A stretch of DNA of 64,000 nucleotides, from NCBI RefSeq assembly GCF_019749955.1, contig NZ_JAIEPC010000033.1, forward strand, positions 1 to 64,000, written 5' to 3'. A program made the position numbers and the translations under genes. The notes beneath the pieces are model-generated. The model saw nothing but the letters and a program-made list of their open reading frames with translations, ran no database searches and had not been told where the DNA came from. The DNA is from Sphingomonas sp. (GTDB lineage: Bacteria > Pseudomonadota > Alphaproteobacteria > Sphingomonadales > Sphingomonadaceae). This document shows positions 39,199-47,429 of this stretch, piece after piece (position 1 is the first letter of the stretch; every line of letters begins with the position of its first letter).

Positions 39199-39981
39199 TC
39201 AGTGGCCGCGACAGGCGAGCGCTTCGATGATGTCGTCCACCCGCGCAGGTTCGCCCGCGGCGATCACTTCGCCGATGCTGTCGCTGGTCAGCGGATCACC
39301 CGCCCAGTCGCACATCCGCCCGCCCGCGCCTTCAACCACCGGCACCAACGCGGCGAAGTCGTGAATCTTGAGCCCCGCCTCGACGACCACATCGATATGC
39401 CCGCTCGCGAGGCAGCCGTAATTATAGCAGTCGCCGCCGAGCACGGTTGAGCGCACCTGCGCATCGAGATGTTCGAACGCGTGCAATTGGTCATCGTCGA
39501 ACAGCGCCGGTGAGGTCGTCGCGAGCAGTGCCTCGTCGAGCGCCTTCACCAGCCGCGTGCGTGCGTGCGCGCCGTTGAACAGCGTCGGCTGGCCGATCAC
39601 GCCGCTCCAGCGCTCGCGCAGGATCGGCTGGTCGATCACCCCGAGCATCGGCCACCCTTCGACCATCAGCGCAATCAGCGTGCCGAAGATCGGGCGGCCC
39701 GAGATGAACGCGCGCGTGCCGTCGATCGGGTCGAGCACCCAGGTGCGACCGCTCTTGCCGGGTTTCGTCCCATATTCCTCGCCGATGATCGCATCATCGG
39801 GAAAGGTCCGCTCGATCAACTGGCGCATCGCGGCTTCGGCAGCGCGGTCGGCCAGCGTCACGGGGGAGGCATCAGCCTTGCTCTCGAGCCCGAATTCAGC
39901 CCGAAAATAGGGCCGGATCGCCGCACCCGCGACATCGGCAAGGGCGGTGGCAAGATCGATATCGGCTGGAGAGATGCGCAT
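39199..39981 (-). CDS. hisN: Histidinol-phosphatase, inositol monophosphatase family
   Basis: 260 residues. Metal-site motifs: IIGEEYG (Glu), WVLDPIDGTRAFISG (D-P-I-D-G-T), and the C-terminal GLKIHDFAALVPVVEGAGG in the place of the usual W-D-x-A. The IMPase-type HisN family has this pattern and would carry out the next-to-last steps of histidine synthesis. A general inositol-phosphatase role is the alternative. Confidence 0.85.
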   Translation of the reverse strand: MRISPADIDLATALADVAGAAIRPYFRAEFGLESKADASPVTLADRAAEAAMRQLIERTFPDDAIIGEEYGTKPGKSGRTWVLDPIDGTRAFISGRPIFGTLIALMVEGWPMLGVIDQPILRERWSGVIGQPTLFNGAHARTRLVKALDEALLATTSPALFDDDQLHAFEHLDAQVRSTVLGGDCYNYGCLASGHIDVVVEAGLKIHDFAALVPVVEGAGGRMCDWAGDPLTSDSIGEVIAAGEPARVDDIIEALACRGH

Positions 39982-40054
39982 CGCCGCTGCCTAGCCGCGT
40001 CGCCCGCACAACGCCAGACTCGCATCCGTCACAAAGCCCTGACAAAAGGCGGTC

Positions 40055-41128
40055 ATGCGCCATTTGATCCCATCGCTCGCCGCCCTTGCGCTCATCGCAA
40101 GCCCTGCCGCCGCGCAGCTTCGCCCGCTGGTCGCGCCGCCCGAAAGCGCGGCCAAGGCGAGCAGCGACGGCGTCGATGTCTTCGTGGTCAACGAAGGACC
40201 CGAAGCGGCGCCGGTGACCGCGCCCGAGACGATCGACACGATCGCCAAGGATGGCACCGCGCTGACGCTCGAACTCATCCGCTCGACGGCCGATACGGCG
40301 CCCGTGCCGCCGGGGGGCTTTGCCAAGCTGCGCTACCGGCTCGCGCCGATCCGGGTCGATATGCCGCAAGTCGCGACGGCAACCCCGCGCGCGCCGCGGC
40401 CCGAAGAACCCGGCGAGACCCAGGTCGCCGACTCACATGGCCTTGCGAGCGGCTTCCTCGGGCGCTTCCGCCCTTATGAACCGACCTATGTCGCGATCGG
40501 ATCGGGGCAGGAAAATACCAAGGCGCAGTTCAGCTTCGCGATGCGGCCGTTCGGCGGCACCGGTGCGCTCTCCTACCTCAATGTCGCCTATACCCACACG
40601 TTCTTCTGGGCGTTCAACCGCGCCTCGGCGCCGATCACGACCACAATCTACAGCCCTGAAGTCTTCATCGACGTGCCCGTCGGCGAGCAGGTCAATGTCG
40701 CCTTTGGCTATCGCCACAGCTCGAACGGCGGCGGCCCGCGCGATTCGGTCGACGCCAATCGGCTCTATCTGCGGGTGAACAAGGCGTTTGATCTCGGGCG
40801 CGGCTGGCGGCTCGATGTCGCACCGCAGGGCTGGGTCTTTTTCGGCACGCGCGGCGTCGCCACCGACCTCGATCGTTTCTGGGGCAATGCCGGCATCACC
40901 GCGTCGATCGCCAAGCGCGACGGGTTGAAGCTGCAAGTCTATGGTCGGGGCGATCCGACCAGCGGGCGCGGGGCCGCCGAGCTGTTCCTGTCCTATCCGT
41001 TGCAGCGGATCGGCGGCGATGTCGGACTCTACCTCTTCGGCCAGGCCTTCACCGGCTATGGCGAGACGTTGCCGCGCTATAATCAGCAAGCCACCACCGC
41101 GCGGATCGGGATCGCGCTTACCCGCTAA
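40055..41128 (+). CDS. pldA: Outer-membrane phospholipase A (OMPLA)
   Basis: 357 residues with a signal peptide (MRHLIPSLAALALIASPAAAQ). A low-complexity Pro/Ala segment precedes the barrel. The catalytic block is FGYRHSSNGGGPRDSVDANRLYLRV, holding the His-x-Ser-Asn-Gly active site and the downstream Asn. It would degrade phospholipids that reach the outer leaflet when membrane asymmetry is lost. Confidence 0.88.
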   Translation: MRHLIPSLAALALIASPAAAQLRPLVAPPESAAKASSDGVDVFVVNEGPEAAPVTAPETIDTIAKDGTALTLELIRSTADTAPVPPGGFAKLRYRLAPIRVDMPQVATATPRAPRPEEPGETQVADSHGLASGFLGRFRPYEPTYVAIGSGQENTKAQFSFAMRPFGGTGALSYLNVAYTHTFFWAFNRASAPITTTIYSPEVFIDVPVGEQVNVAFGYRHSSNGGGPRDSVDANRLYLRVNKAFDLGRGWRLDVAPQGWVFFGTRGVATDLDRFWGNAGITASIAKRDGLKLQVYGRGDPTSGRGAAELFLSYPLQRIGGDVGLYLFGQAFTGYGETLPRYNQQATTARIGIALTR

Positions 41129-41195
41129 GGGCCCGGTTGGCGCAGCCGCGCCGGTCGGCTAGTGGCGGTTCATCATCCCGTCGAGGAACCATTGC

Positions 41196-41735
41196 ATGCG
41201 CGTTGCCCTTGCTGCCGTCGCTCTGCTCGCTGCCACCCCGGCGCTTGCCGAACTCAAGCCGGGCGCTGCCGCGCCGCTGTTCACCGCCGCGGGATCGGTG
41301 GCCGGCCAGCCCTTCACGGTCGACCTGAAGGCGGCGCTCAAGAAGGGGCCGGTCGTGCTCTATTTCTTCCCCGCCGCATTCACGCCTGGCTGCAACGCCG
41401 AAGCCCATGCCTTTGCCGAGGCGATTGCCGACTTCAAGGCAGCGGGCGCGACGGTGATCGGCATGACGGCGGGCAATACCGACCAGATCGCCAAATTCTC
41501 CAGCGCTTATTGCGCGGGCAAATTTCCGGTCGCGGCGGCGACCCCGGCAGTAGCGGCAAGCTATGACGTTGCCCTCAAGAAGCCCGACGGCAGCGCCAGC
41601 GGCTATACCAGCCGGACCAGCTATGTGATTGCGCCCGACGGCAAGGTTATCTTCGTGCATAGCGACATGAGCGCGGCCGAGCATGTCAACATGACGCTGG
41701 CTGCCGTGAAGCGCTATCAGGCAACCCGTCGCTGA
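41196..41735 (+). CDS. Exported peroxiredoxin
   Basis: 179 residues with a signal peptide (MRVALAAVALLAATPALA). AhpC/TSA-Bcp fold: VVLYFFPAAFTPGCNAEAHAFAE with the peroxidatic Cys at residue 66; Cys106 (SSAYCAGKF) could resolve. It should reduce peroxides in the periplasm. Confidence 0.88.
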   Translation: MRVALAAVALLAATPALAELKPGAAAPLFTAAGSVAGQPFTVDLKAALKKGPVVLYFFPAAFTPGCNAEAHAFAEAIADFKAAGATVIGMTAGNTDQIAKFSSAYCAGKFPVAAATPAVAASYDVALKKPDGSASGYTSRTSYVIAPDGKVIFVHSDMSAAEHVNMTLAAVKRYQATRR

Positions 41736-41850
41736 CCTTTGCGCAATCGACCGTAGCGCTCACCGAATATTAGGCCTTTTCGCGATAGAAACCACGTGTT
41801 CGACGCTCGCATCACTGCGGGCGACAGTGCGATGATGGGCTTGGCAGTCG

Positions 41851-42894
41851 ATGAGCGGAAGCAGGGCAGTGCGGCAGGTAACGCAATTGGCGGATCGCCA
41901 TTCGGCCGAACAGTCGATGTTCGACCGCGTGCGCGATTTTTTGACGCGCAATGCGCTCGGCCCCGATCCGGTCAATTATGAATTCGGCTATCGCGTCGCG
42001 AGCAATCCCGACAGCGACCTTGCGCGCACAGTCGATGAACTCACCGACGGGGGCATCCGCCTGACCCGTACCGATATCGAAATGTTGGGCGGCGCGGTTG
42101 GCATCGGCGCCACGCCCACCACCGAATCGCAGCGCGAGGCGATCGGTCAGGTGCTGGTCGCGCAGACCCAGATGCAGGTCGAAGGCTTTCAGGACCTCGT
42201 CGCCAATATTCGCAGCGAGGCGCGCGACTTTGGCCGCGACCTCGCCGCCAAGGCCGATGCGATACGCGACATTGGGCCATCGGTATCGGTCTCCGATATC
42301 GTTCGCCTGACAAGCGCGATGCTCGAACGCGTGCAGAGCACCGAAGAACAGCTTGAGGCCGCGACGCGCGAAGCCGATGAACTGCGCCAAAAGCTTGAGG
42401 AAGCGCGCGACAATGCCCAGCGCGATCCGCTGACCGGGCTCGCCAATCGTCGCGCCTTTGAAGAAGGCTTTGCCGAGCACGCCGCCCGGGGCGCCACTAT
42501 CGGCGTGGCAGTGTGCGACATCGATCATTTCAAGCGCGTCAACGACGGGTTCGGGCACGCCGTCGGCGACCGGGTGCTCAAGGCGATTGCCAAGACCTTG
42601 TCCGAACGGTGCGAAGGCCACTTGGTCGCGCGCTATGGCGGTGAGGAATTCGTCGTGCTGTTCGCCGACCTGACGCTCGACGCGGCCCATCTGCTGCTCG
42701 AAACGGCGCGCGAGGAAGTGTCGCGCAAGCGCTATCGGCTGCGCGAAACCGATGTGCCGCTCGGCGAAGTCACTTTTTCGGCGGGTCTGACGATGGCGCG
42801 ACCGAATGAACCGGCGAGCGACGTGTTCGTGCGCGCCGACGGTCTGCTCTATGCAGCCAAGGCGGATGGACGCAATTGCGTGAAGATCGGCTGA
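41851..42894 (+). CDS. Diguanylate cyclase (GGDEF domain)
   Basis: 347 residues. The N-terminal half is helical and coiled-coil-rich (EEQLEAATREADELRQKLEEARDNAQ) with no transmembrane span. The C-terminal GGDEF domain has RDPLTGLANRRAFEEGF, the active site RYGGEEFVVLFADL, and ICDIDHFKRVND-like metal residues (CDIDHFKRVND). The R-x-x-D inhibitory site normally just before GGEEF is absent (R-C-E-G). It should make c-di-GMP without classical product inhibition. The layout resembles Caulobacter DgcB. Internal ATG 41917 is an alternative start. Confidence 0.88.
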   Translation: MSGSRAVRQVTQLADRHSAEQSMFDRVRDFLTRNALGPDPVNYEFGYRVASNPDSDLARTVDELTDGGIRLTRTDIEMLGGAVGIGATPTTESQREAIGQVLVAQTQMQVEGFQDLVANIRSEARDFGRDLAAKADAIRDIGPSVSVSDIVRLTSAMLERVQSTEEQLEAATREADELRQKLEEARDNAQRDPLTGLANRRAFEEGFAEHAARGATIGVAVCDIDHFKRVNDGFGHAVGDRVLKAIAKTLSERCEGHLVARYGGEEFVVLFADLTLDAAHLLLETAREEVSRKRYRLRETDVPLGEVTFSAGLTMARPNEPASDVFVRADGLLYAAKADGRNCVKIG

Positions 42895-42910
42895 TCGTTC
42901 CGGTAAAATT

Positions 42911-42985
42911 CGCCATAAATTGGCGTTGAATTCACAGCTCATTGGCGCAAGATGCCAAACGAACTGGGTTACCGCAGCGATAACC
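42911..42985. promoter_or_regulatory. Three dyads upstream of the sigma-54 promoter
   Basis: CGCCA-taaat-TGGCG (42911-42925), TTGGC-gcaagat-GCCAA (42942-42958) and GGTTA...TAACC (42967-42985) lie roughly 30-110 bp upstream of the -24 element. That is where enhancer-binding activators of sigma-54 usually bind. The activator is unknown. Confidence 0.45.
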
Positions 42986-43009
42986 GCAGATTTCGACCAT
43001 TTTCCTGAC

Positions 43010-43026
43010 TTGGCACGGTCGATGCA
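43010..43026 (+). promoter_or_regulatory. Sigma-54 (-24/-12) promoter
   Basis: TTGGCACGGTCGATGCA matches the -24/-12 consensus. GG and GC are separated by exactly 10 bp, and TGGCAC is exact. The predicted start is near 43037, about 48 nt before the first small-protein gene. rpoN itself is encoded at 8623-10107. Confidence 0.75.
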
Positions 43027-43084
43027 AATCCCTTGAGCATCGCCGCCGAATGGTTCGGCAGGCGGTTCAAGAGGGAGAATTTCA

Positions 43085-43192
43085 ATGGCTCGTTTCGAAT
43101 CGGTTCAGCGCGTGGTGCTCTCGGTAGCAGCGTCGCTTTTCGTTGGTGTGCTGATGTTTTCGGCTGCCGTTCCCGTCATCCCGGTTGCCTGA
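43085..43192 (+). CDS. 35-residue membrane peptide, sigma-54 controlled
   Basis: MARFESVQRVVLSVAASLFV... is a single hydrophobic helix (LSVAASLFVGVLMFSAAVPVIPV) with a short polar N-terminus. A GAGGGAG ribosome site lies about 10 nt upstream. It is the first gene after the -24/-12 promoter. No family recognised. Confidence 0.6.
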   Translation: MARFESVQRVVLSVAASLFVGVLMFSAAVPVIPVA

Positions 43193-43220
43193 TCCAGGCA
43201 CGATTACAGGAGTGAAAGCG

Positions 43221-43319
43221 ATGACGAAGTTTCTGACCCCCGGCCTGCTCGCCTTTGCGATGACCGGCCTGCTCATCATCGGGCACAGCGCCCTGATCAA
43301 TGTGGTAGCCGGCGCCTGA
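43221..43319 (+). CDS. 32-residue membrane peptide
   Basis: MTKFLTPGLLAFAMTGLLII... is one hydrophobic helix ending in HSALINVVAGA. It has a strong AGGAG ribosome site (43208-43212) 8 nt before the ATG. It follows the first peptide gene by 28 bp and is probably in the same transcript. Confidence 0.6.
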   Translation: MTKFLTPGLLAFAMTGLLIIGHSALINVVAGA

Positions 43320-43446
43320 TGCGCGCCGCACCACGCCAGGCGCGCGACCCGCGACGCGACGTGGTGCCGATTTCGCGCGCCACGTCGCGCCGAAAGGCCT
43401 AGGCTGCGCGCCGATCGCAGGCATCACGCCCGCGCGGGAGCCGCAC

Positions 43447-43569
43447 ATGGCCAAGGCCCAGAAAAAATCGAACAAGGAAATCCGCAAACCCAAGGCGGAA
43501 AAACCCAAGAAGCTCAACGCATCGAACCCGTCGACCAAGGGCGCGGTGACCCCGGCGGGCAAAGCTTGA
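43447..43569 (+). CDS. 40-residue lysine-rich small protein
   Basis: MAKAQKKSNKEIRKPKAEKP... is about one third lysine plus Ser/Asn/Pro, very basic and without predicted structure. The pattern recurs in sphingomonads but I know of no function. The stop is 8 bp before the PhnA-type start, so the two are likely cotranscribed. Confidence 0.65.
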   Translation: MAKAQKKSNKEIRKPKAEKPKKLNASNPSTKGAVTPAGKA

Positions 43570-43577
43570 GCCCGACA

Positions 43578-43883
43578 ATGGGTGACGATGACAGCTATAT
43601 CTATGACGAAGCCAGCGGCGAATGGATCAGCGCCGCCGCCGCAGCGGCAGCACCCGCCGACAGCGATCGCATCGAAGTGCGCGATTCGGTCGGCAATGTG
43701 CTCGCCGATGGCGATCAGGTAACGCTGATCAAGGATTTGACGGTCAAGGGCGCGGGGCAGACGCTCAAGCGAGGCACGCTGATCAAATCGATCCGGCTGA
43801 CCGGCGATGCCCAGGAAGTTGATTGTAAATATGACGGGATCAAGGGCCTCGTCCTGCGCGCGGAATTCGTGCGCAAGCGCTGA
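43578..43883 (+). CDS. PhnA/YjdM-domain protein
   Basis: 101 residues. The C-terminal two thirds is the PhnA domain: VRDSVGNVLADGDQVTLIKDLTVKGAGQTLKRGTLIKSIRLTGDAQEVDCKYDGIKGLVLRAEFVRKR. The zinc ribbon of E. coli YjdM is replaced by DDDSYIYDEASGEWIS and an alanine run. The older name 'alkylphosphonate utilization' is not a demonstrated role. Confidence 0.8.
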   Translation: MGDDDSYIYDEASGEWISAAAAAAAPADSDRIEVRDSVGNVLADGDQVTLIKDLTVKGAGQTLKRGTLIKSIRLTGDAQEVDCKYDGIKGLVLRAEFVRKR

Positions 43884-43901
43884 GGCCCTTTACCCTTGGG
43901 G

Positions 43902-44396
43902 TCAGCCTTTGCGGCTGGCTTCGAACAGGAACCAGGCGCGCTGTTCGGCTTCGTCGGTCCAGGTGTCGAGAATGCCGCTGGTGGCATTGTCCTTGGCCTC
44001 ATCGACGATGTACTTGGCTTCGCGCAGCGCCGCGATCAGCTTCAGATTATCGTCGCGCAGCTCGGCGAGCATATCATCGGGCGCGACATAGCTCTCGTCA
44101 TTGTCCTTGATCGTCTGGTGCCGCGCGATGTCGCCGATCGAGCGCAATGTGGTGTTGCCGGTCTTGCGCACGCGCTCGGCAATCGCATCGGTGGTCGCGA
44201 AAATCTGCGCCGCCTGCTCGTCGAGCAGCAGGTGATAATCGCGGAAATGCGGCCCGGACACATGCCAGTGGAAATTCTTGGTCTTGAAATAGAGCGCAAA
44301 GCTGTCGGCGAGGATCGCGTTGAGCGCCTCGGCGGCGGTCTTGGTGGCGTTTGATTTCAGGTCGGTCGGGGTCTTGAGCGCTGCTTCGGTCGCCAT
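43902..44396 (-). CDS. dps: Dps-family DNA-binding ferritin
   Basis: 164 residues. The ferroxidase motif KNFHWHVSGPHFRDYHLLLDEQ (inter-subunit iron site) is intact. The N-terminal tail is lysine-poor, so DNA binding may be weak. ATG 44396 has GGAG 7 nt upstream. It protects DNA from Fenton damage and is convergent with the PhnA gene. Confidence 0.92.
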   Translation of the reverse strand: MATEAALKTPTDLKSNATKTAAEALNAILADSFALYFKTKNFHWHVSGPHFRDYHLLLDEQAAQIFATTDAIAERVRKTGNTTLRSIGDIARHQTIKDNDESYVAPDDMLAELRDDNLKLIAALREAKYIVDEAKDNATSGILDTWTDEAEQRAWFLFEASRKG

Positions 44397-44495
44397 CTGC
44401 GATCTCCTGTGCGGGTGAATCGACACGATAATGATTCGCCTGGCAAATTGTATCCATCGCGACCGGGAGAATCTTCGATCAGACTGGGCGAACGG

Positions 44496-45059
44496 CTAAA
44501 TCAGCCGCAAGGCGCTGAGCGCTGCAACGATTGCCGCAAGAATCAGCAAACTACCGACGGGCAGGCGCGCCACGCGCTGGCGCAGCGGCGCGGCGCCTTT
44601 CTCCCCCAGTGCGAGCGCAGCGGCGATGACCACCGCGCCGCCGATTGTCGCGCCGACGGCGGCAAAGACGGGCTCGCCGACCCGCAGCGCAATCGCCATT
44701 GTCAGGAACTGCGCGCTGCCAAAGCCCAGCGTCAGCATGCCGATCAGCGGCGTAACGAGCGGTCCGGTCCGCCATCCGGTCATCGATTCGGGCGGCTTGA
44801 GCGTGCCGAAACAACCAAGTCCGGCTGCACCAAGCGCAATCGCAAGGAACAGCGCGCGGGCATTGGGGGTCAGGCGCGGTGCGATCAGCGCGCCGCCGTT
44901 TGCGGCCAGCGCATTGACGATTGCCAGCGCGGCCACTGCCCCGAGCAGCACAAGCGCGTGCTGGCGATAGCGCGCGCCAAGGCCTGCCATCAGCCACGGC
45001 GTGCGATCGGTCGCGTGTATCAACAAGGCCGCGACGAGCGCCGCCATCAATGCGTCCAT
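44496..45059 (-). CDS. Degenerate TMEM165/GDT1 (UPF0016)-like membrane protein
   Basis: 187 residues, about six hydrophobic segments in two halves. The layout is that of UPF0016 cation/proton exchangers. The hallmark E-x-G-D-(K/R)-(S/T) motifs are degraded: the first reads HATDRT and the second FGSAQ. This argues against normal Mn/Ca exchange. ATG 45059 is preferred; the alternative frame start adds only a short polar leader. Divergent from rpmG. Confidence 0.6.
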   Translation of the reverse strand: MDALMAALVAALLIHATDRTPWLMAGLGARYRQHALVLLGAVAALAIVNALAANGGALIAPRLTPNARALFLAIALGAAGLGCFGTLKPPESMTGWRTGPLVTPLIGMLTLGFGSAQFLTMAIALRVGEPVFAAVGATIGGAVVIAAALALGEKGAAPLRQRVARLPVGSLLILAAIVAALSALRLI

Positions 45060-45142
45060 GCCCGTCCCATTCGATCGAGGCATTTGCTATGGGGCGGGTT
45101 GCGTAAAGATGACGTTAGCCGGAAACGTCCACCCGCACAGGC

Positions 45143-45171
45143 TTGACTTTCGCGCGCGCCTCCGCCAATTG
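45143..45171 (+). promoter_or_regulatory. Possible rpmG promoter
   Basis: TTGACT (45143-45148), 17 bp, CAATTG (45166-45171), about 73 bp before the rpmG start. The -35 is good and the -10 weak. Confidence 0.35.
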
Positions 45172-45243
45172 GCCCGCCTGTTCAAGCGGCGGGCACCCCT
45201 GCTCTTCGCTTGTTGCTTTTTCAACTTCGCAGGATTTCGGGTC

Positions 45244-45411
45244 ATGGCAAAGCCGACCACCGTCAAGATCAAGCTCGTCAGCTCGGCCGACACCGGGTTC
45301 TTCTACGTGACCAAGAAGAATCCGCGCACCAAGACCGAAAAGCTGAGCTTCAGGAAGTATGACCCCGTCGTGCGCAAGCATGTCGACTTCAAGGAAGCCA
45401 AGATCAAGTAA
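45244..45411 (+). CDS. rpmG: 50S ribosomal protein L33
   Basis: 55 residues, [55 protein letters not shown] has the L33 pattern. It is the cysteine-free form, so it needs no zinc. The ATG at 45244 is the family start. Confidence 0.96.
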   Translation: MAKPTTVKIKLVSSADTGFFYVTKKNPRTKTEKLSFRKYDPVVRKHVDFKEAKIK

Positions 45412-45447
45412 CGGCTTGGCTGCCCCAATCGTCCGGCGTGAGCCGGT

Positions 45448-45852
45448 TCAAAGAGCCGCAGGCCCCGGGCCGTGCGGCTCTTCGCTTGTCGGGAGCAGCG
45501 CGTTCACTTGGGCCACGAACGCTGCGAGCGCGATCGGCTTCGACACATAGGCATTGGCGCCCGCCGCGCGGATCCGTTCCTCATCAGCGCGACTCGCATA
45601 AGCCGTGACCGCGAGAATCGGCGTGGTCCGCAGCGTCAGATCGCCGCGGACCTGCGCGATCAGGTCGTAACCACTGACATGCGGCAGCTGGATATCGGTG
45701 ATCAGCAGGTCAGGCTGGAACGCGCGCGCCCGCGCCACCGCCTCGCGTCCGTCGCGCACGCCCTCGGTTTCGAAGCCATGCGCACGCAGCAGATCGCAGA
45801 AAAGTTTGAGGTTGAGTTCGTTGTCCTCGACAACCAGCACCCTTTTTGCCAC
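45448..45852 (-). CDS. divK: DivK-like single-domain response regulator
   Basis: 134 residues, receiver domain only. The phosphorylation Asp is residue 53 (LLITDIQLPHVSG), with acidic EDN at residues 9-11 and K in SKPI. NELNLKLFCDLLRAHGFET and the position beside DUF3572 match DivK of alphaproteobacteria, a regulator of cell polarity and the CtrA pathway. Convergent with rpmG. Confidence 0.85.
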   Translation of the reverse strand: MAKRVLVVEDNELNLKLFCDLLRAHGFETEGVRDGREAVARARAFQPDLLITDIQLPHVSGYDLIAQVRGDLTLRTTPILAVTAYASRADEERIRAAGANAYVSKPIALAAFVAQVNALLPTSEEPHGPGPAAL

Positions 45853-45895
45853 GTCCGCGCCACATCCTTTTTCAGATCAGGTCCCCGATTAGGCA

Positions 45896-46168
45896 ATGCG
45901 CGCGCGCGATACAAATGAAGACGCGGCGGCACTGGCGTTGCAGGCGCTGGTGTGGGCGCTCGGCGAGCCTGCCCGGGCCGAACGGCTGCTCGCGCTGACC
46001 GGGCTGACGCCTGAAGGGCTAAGGGACGGCGCCGATTCACCGGCGGTACTGGCGGCGGTGCTGAGCTTCCTTGAAAGCCATGAACCCGATTTGATTGCCT
46101 GTGCCGACGCATTGGGCGTCACCCCGCCGACACTCGTCGCGGCGCGTGCACGGTTGGAGGATGCATGA
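45896..46168 (+). CDS. DUF3572 family protein
   Basis: 90 residues, all-helical (LQALVWALGEPARAERLLALTGLTPEGLR...FLESHEPDLIACADALG). DUF3572 proteins sit next to divK across alphaproteobacteria, and this copy is divergent from it with a 43-bp gap. Function unknown. Its stop overlaps the next ATG by 4 bp. Confidence 0.85.
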   Translation: MRARDTNEDAAALALQALVWALGEPARAERLLALTGLTPEGLRDGADSPAVLAAVLSFLESHEPDLIACADALGVTPPTLVAARARLEDA

Positions 46169-46803
46169 AGCCATTGCTGATCTGCGATTGCGACGAAGTG
46201 CTGTTGCACATGGTCCGCCATTTCGGCGTGTGGCTGCGCGAACGCCATGATATCGAATTCAACATGTCGGGCGGCGATTTCCGCAACAGCATGAAGCGCC
46301 CTGACGGCGCGCTGGTCGAGTTCGAAGAAATGCGCGGGCTGATCGACGGCTTTTTCCCTGACGAGATGGAGCGTCAGACGCTTGTCGTGGGCGCGCGCGA
46401 GGCATTGTTGGCGTTGAGCGCGACCGCCGACATCGTCATCCTGACCAATCTCGGCGATCATTGCCGCGATGCGCGCATTGCCCAACTCGCCGCCTTCGGT
46501 ATCGAGCACCGCGTCGAAACCAATCAGGGCGGCAAGGGCGATCCGGTCGCGCGGCTGGTCGCCGAGCATGGCCATCCCGTCACGGTGTTCGTCGATGATC
46601 TCGGCGTGCATCACGAATCAGTCGCCAAGCATGCGCCCGCCGTCCACCGGCTGCACATGGTGTCCGAGCCCGAACTGGCGCCGTACATCAAGCCCGCGCC
46701 GTTCGCGCATGCCCGCATCGACGATTGGCATGAAGCGCTGGCGTGGATTACCGAGCGTTTTGCGCAAAATCTTCCTGCCCCCGACCAAGGAGCCCCTGCA
46801 TGA
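46165..46803 (+). CDS. HAD-superfamily hydrolase
   Basis: 212 residues. Motif I LLICDCDEVLLHM (D-x-D), motif II ILTNLGD (Thr/Asn), and a C-terminal VFVDDLGVHHESV (motif IV Asp pair). It should hydrolyse a small phosphomonoester; the substrate is unknown. It overlaps both neighbours by ATGA, forming a DUF3572-HAD-RidA operon. Confidence 0.82.
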   Translation: MKPLLICDCDEVLLHMVRHFGVWLRERHDIEFNMSGGDFRNSMKRPDGALVEFEEMRGLIDGFFPDEMERQTLVVGAREALLALSATADIVILTNLGDHCRDARIAQLAAFGIEHRVETNQGGKGDPVARLVAEHGHPVTVFVDDLGVHHESVAKHAPAVHRLHMVSEPELAPYIKPAPFAHARIDDWHEALAWITERFAQNLPAPDQGAPA

Positions 46804-47267
46804 CCGACCGCATCGCCACCAAGCTCGCCGAACTCGGCCTGACGTTGCCCGCAGCAGCAGCGCCCGTTGCGGCCTATGTGCCGGCGGTCGAAGTCGGTGG
46901 GCTGCTCCACATCTCGGGCCAGCTGCCGTTTGCTGCCGATGGCGCGCTGATGACGGGTCGGGTCGGCGAGGATCGCGATCTCGATTACGCCAAAGCGGCC
47001 GCAGAACGCTGCGCGCTGATGCTGGTCGCCCAGATGCACAAGGCTTTGGGCGTTCTGCACCGCGTTGAGCGCGTCGTGAAGCTCGGCGTGTTCGTCAATT
47101 CGGCGCCGGGCTTCACCGATCAGGCAAAGGTTGCGAACGGCGCGTCGGAACTGATGGTCGCGCTGTTTGGCGAGGCGGGCAAGCATGCGCGCAGTGCAGT
47201 TGGCGTTGCGGTGCTGCCCTTGGGCGCGGTGGTGGAGATCGATGCGATCGTGGAGGTTCAGGGGTAA
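46800..47267 (+). CDS. RidA/YjgF family enamine/imine deaminase
   Basis: 155 residues. [26 protein letters not shown] and the C-terminal [24 protein letters not shown] block are RidA-like, with the conserved Arg in ARSAV. It neutralises reactive enamines from PLP enzymes. The arrangement of Asn/Glu residues is of the longer RidA subgroup, so activity may differ. Confidence 0.87.
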   Translation: MTDRIATKLAELGLTLPAAAAPVAAYVPAVEVGGLLHISGQLPFAADGALMTGRVGEDRDLDYAKAAAERCALMLVAQMHKALGVLHRVERVVKLGVFVNSAPGFTDQAKVANGASELMVALFGEAGKHARSAVGVAVLPLGAVVEIDAIVEVQG

Positions 47268-47304
47268 GCGCGGCAACCGACTTGTCCGCCTATCCGCCCA
47301 ACCA

Positions 47305-47389
47305 CCGTTCGTCCCGAGCGTAGTCGAGGGGCGGGCCAGGGGCGGTTCGCGTGGCGCCCGTGTCTCGACTACGCTCGACACAAACGGGG
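47305..47389. repeat. Intergenic inverted repeat, copy 4
   Basis: Arms CCGTTCGTCCCGAGCGTAG and CTACGCTCGACACAAACGG. The compensating TAG/CTA change keeps the arms paired. Between convergent RidA gene and rlmN. Confidence 0.85.
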
Positions 47390-47429
47390 TATTGAGAATG
47401 GGGAATGGTGCGGGGCCCGTCTCCCAACA

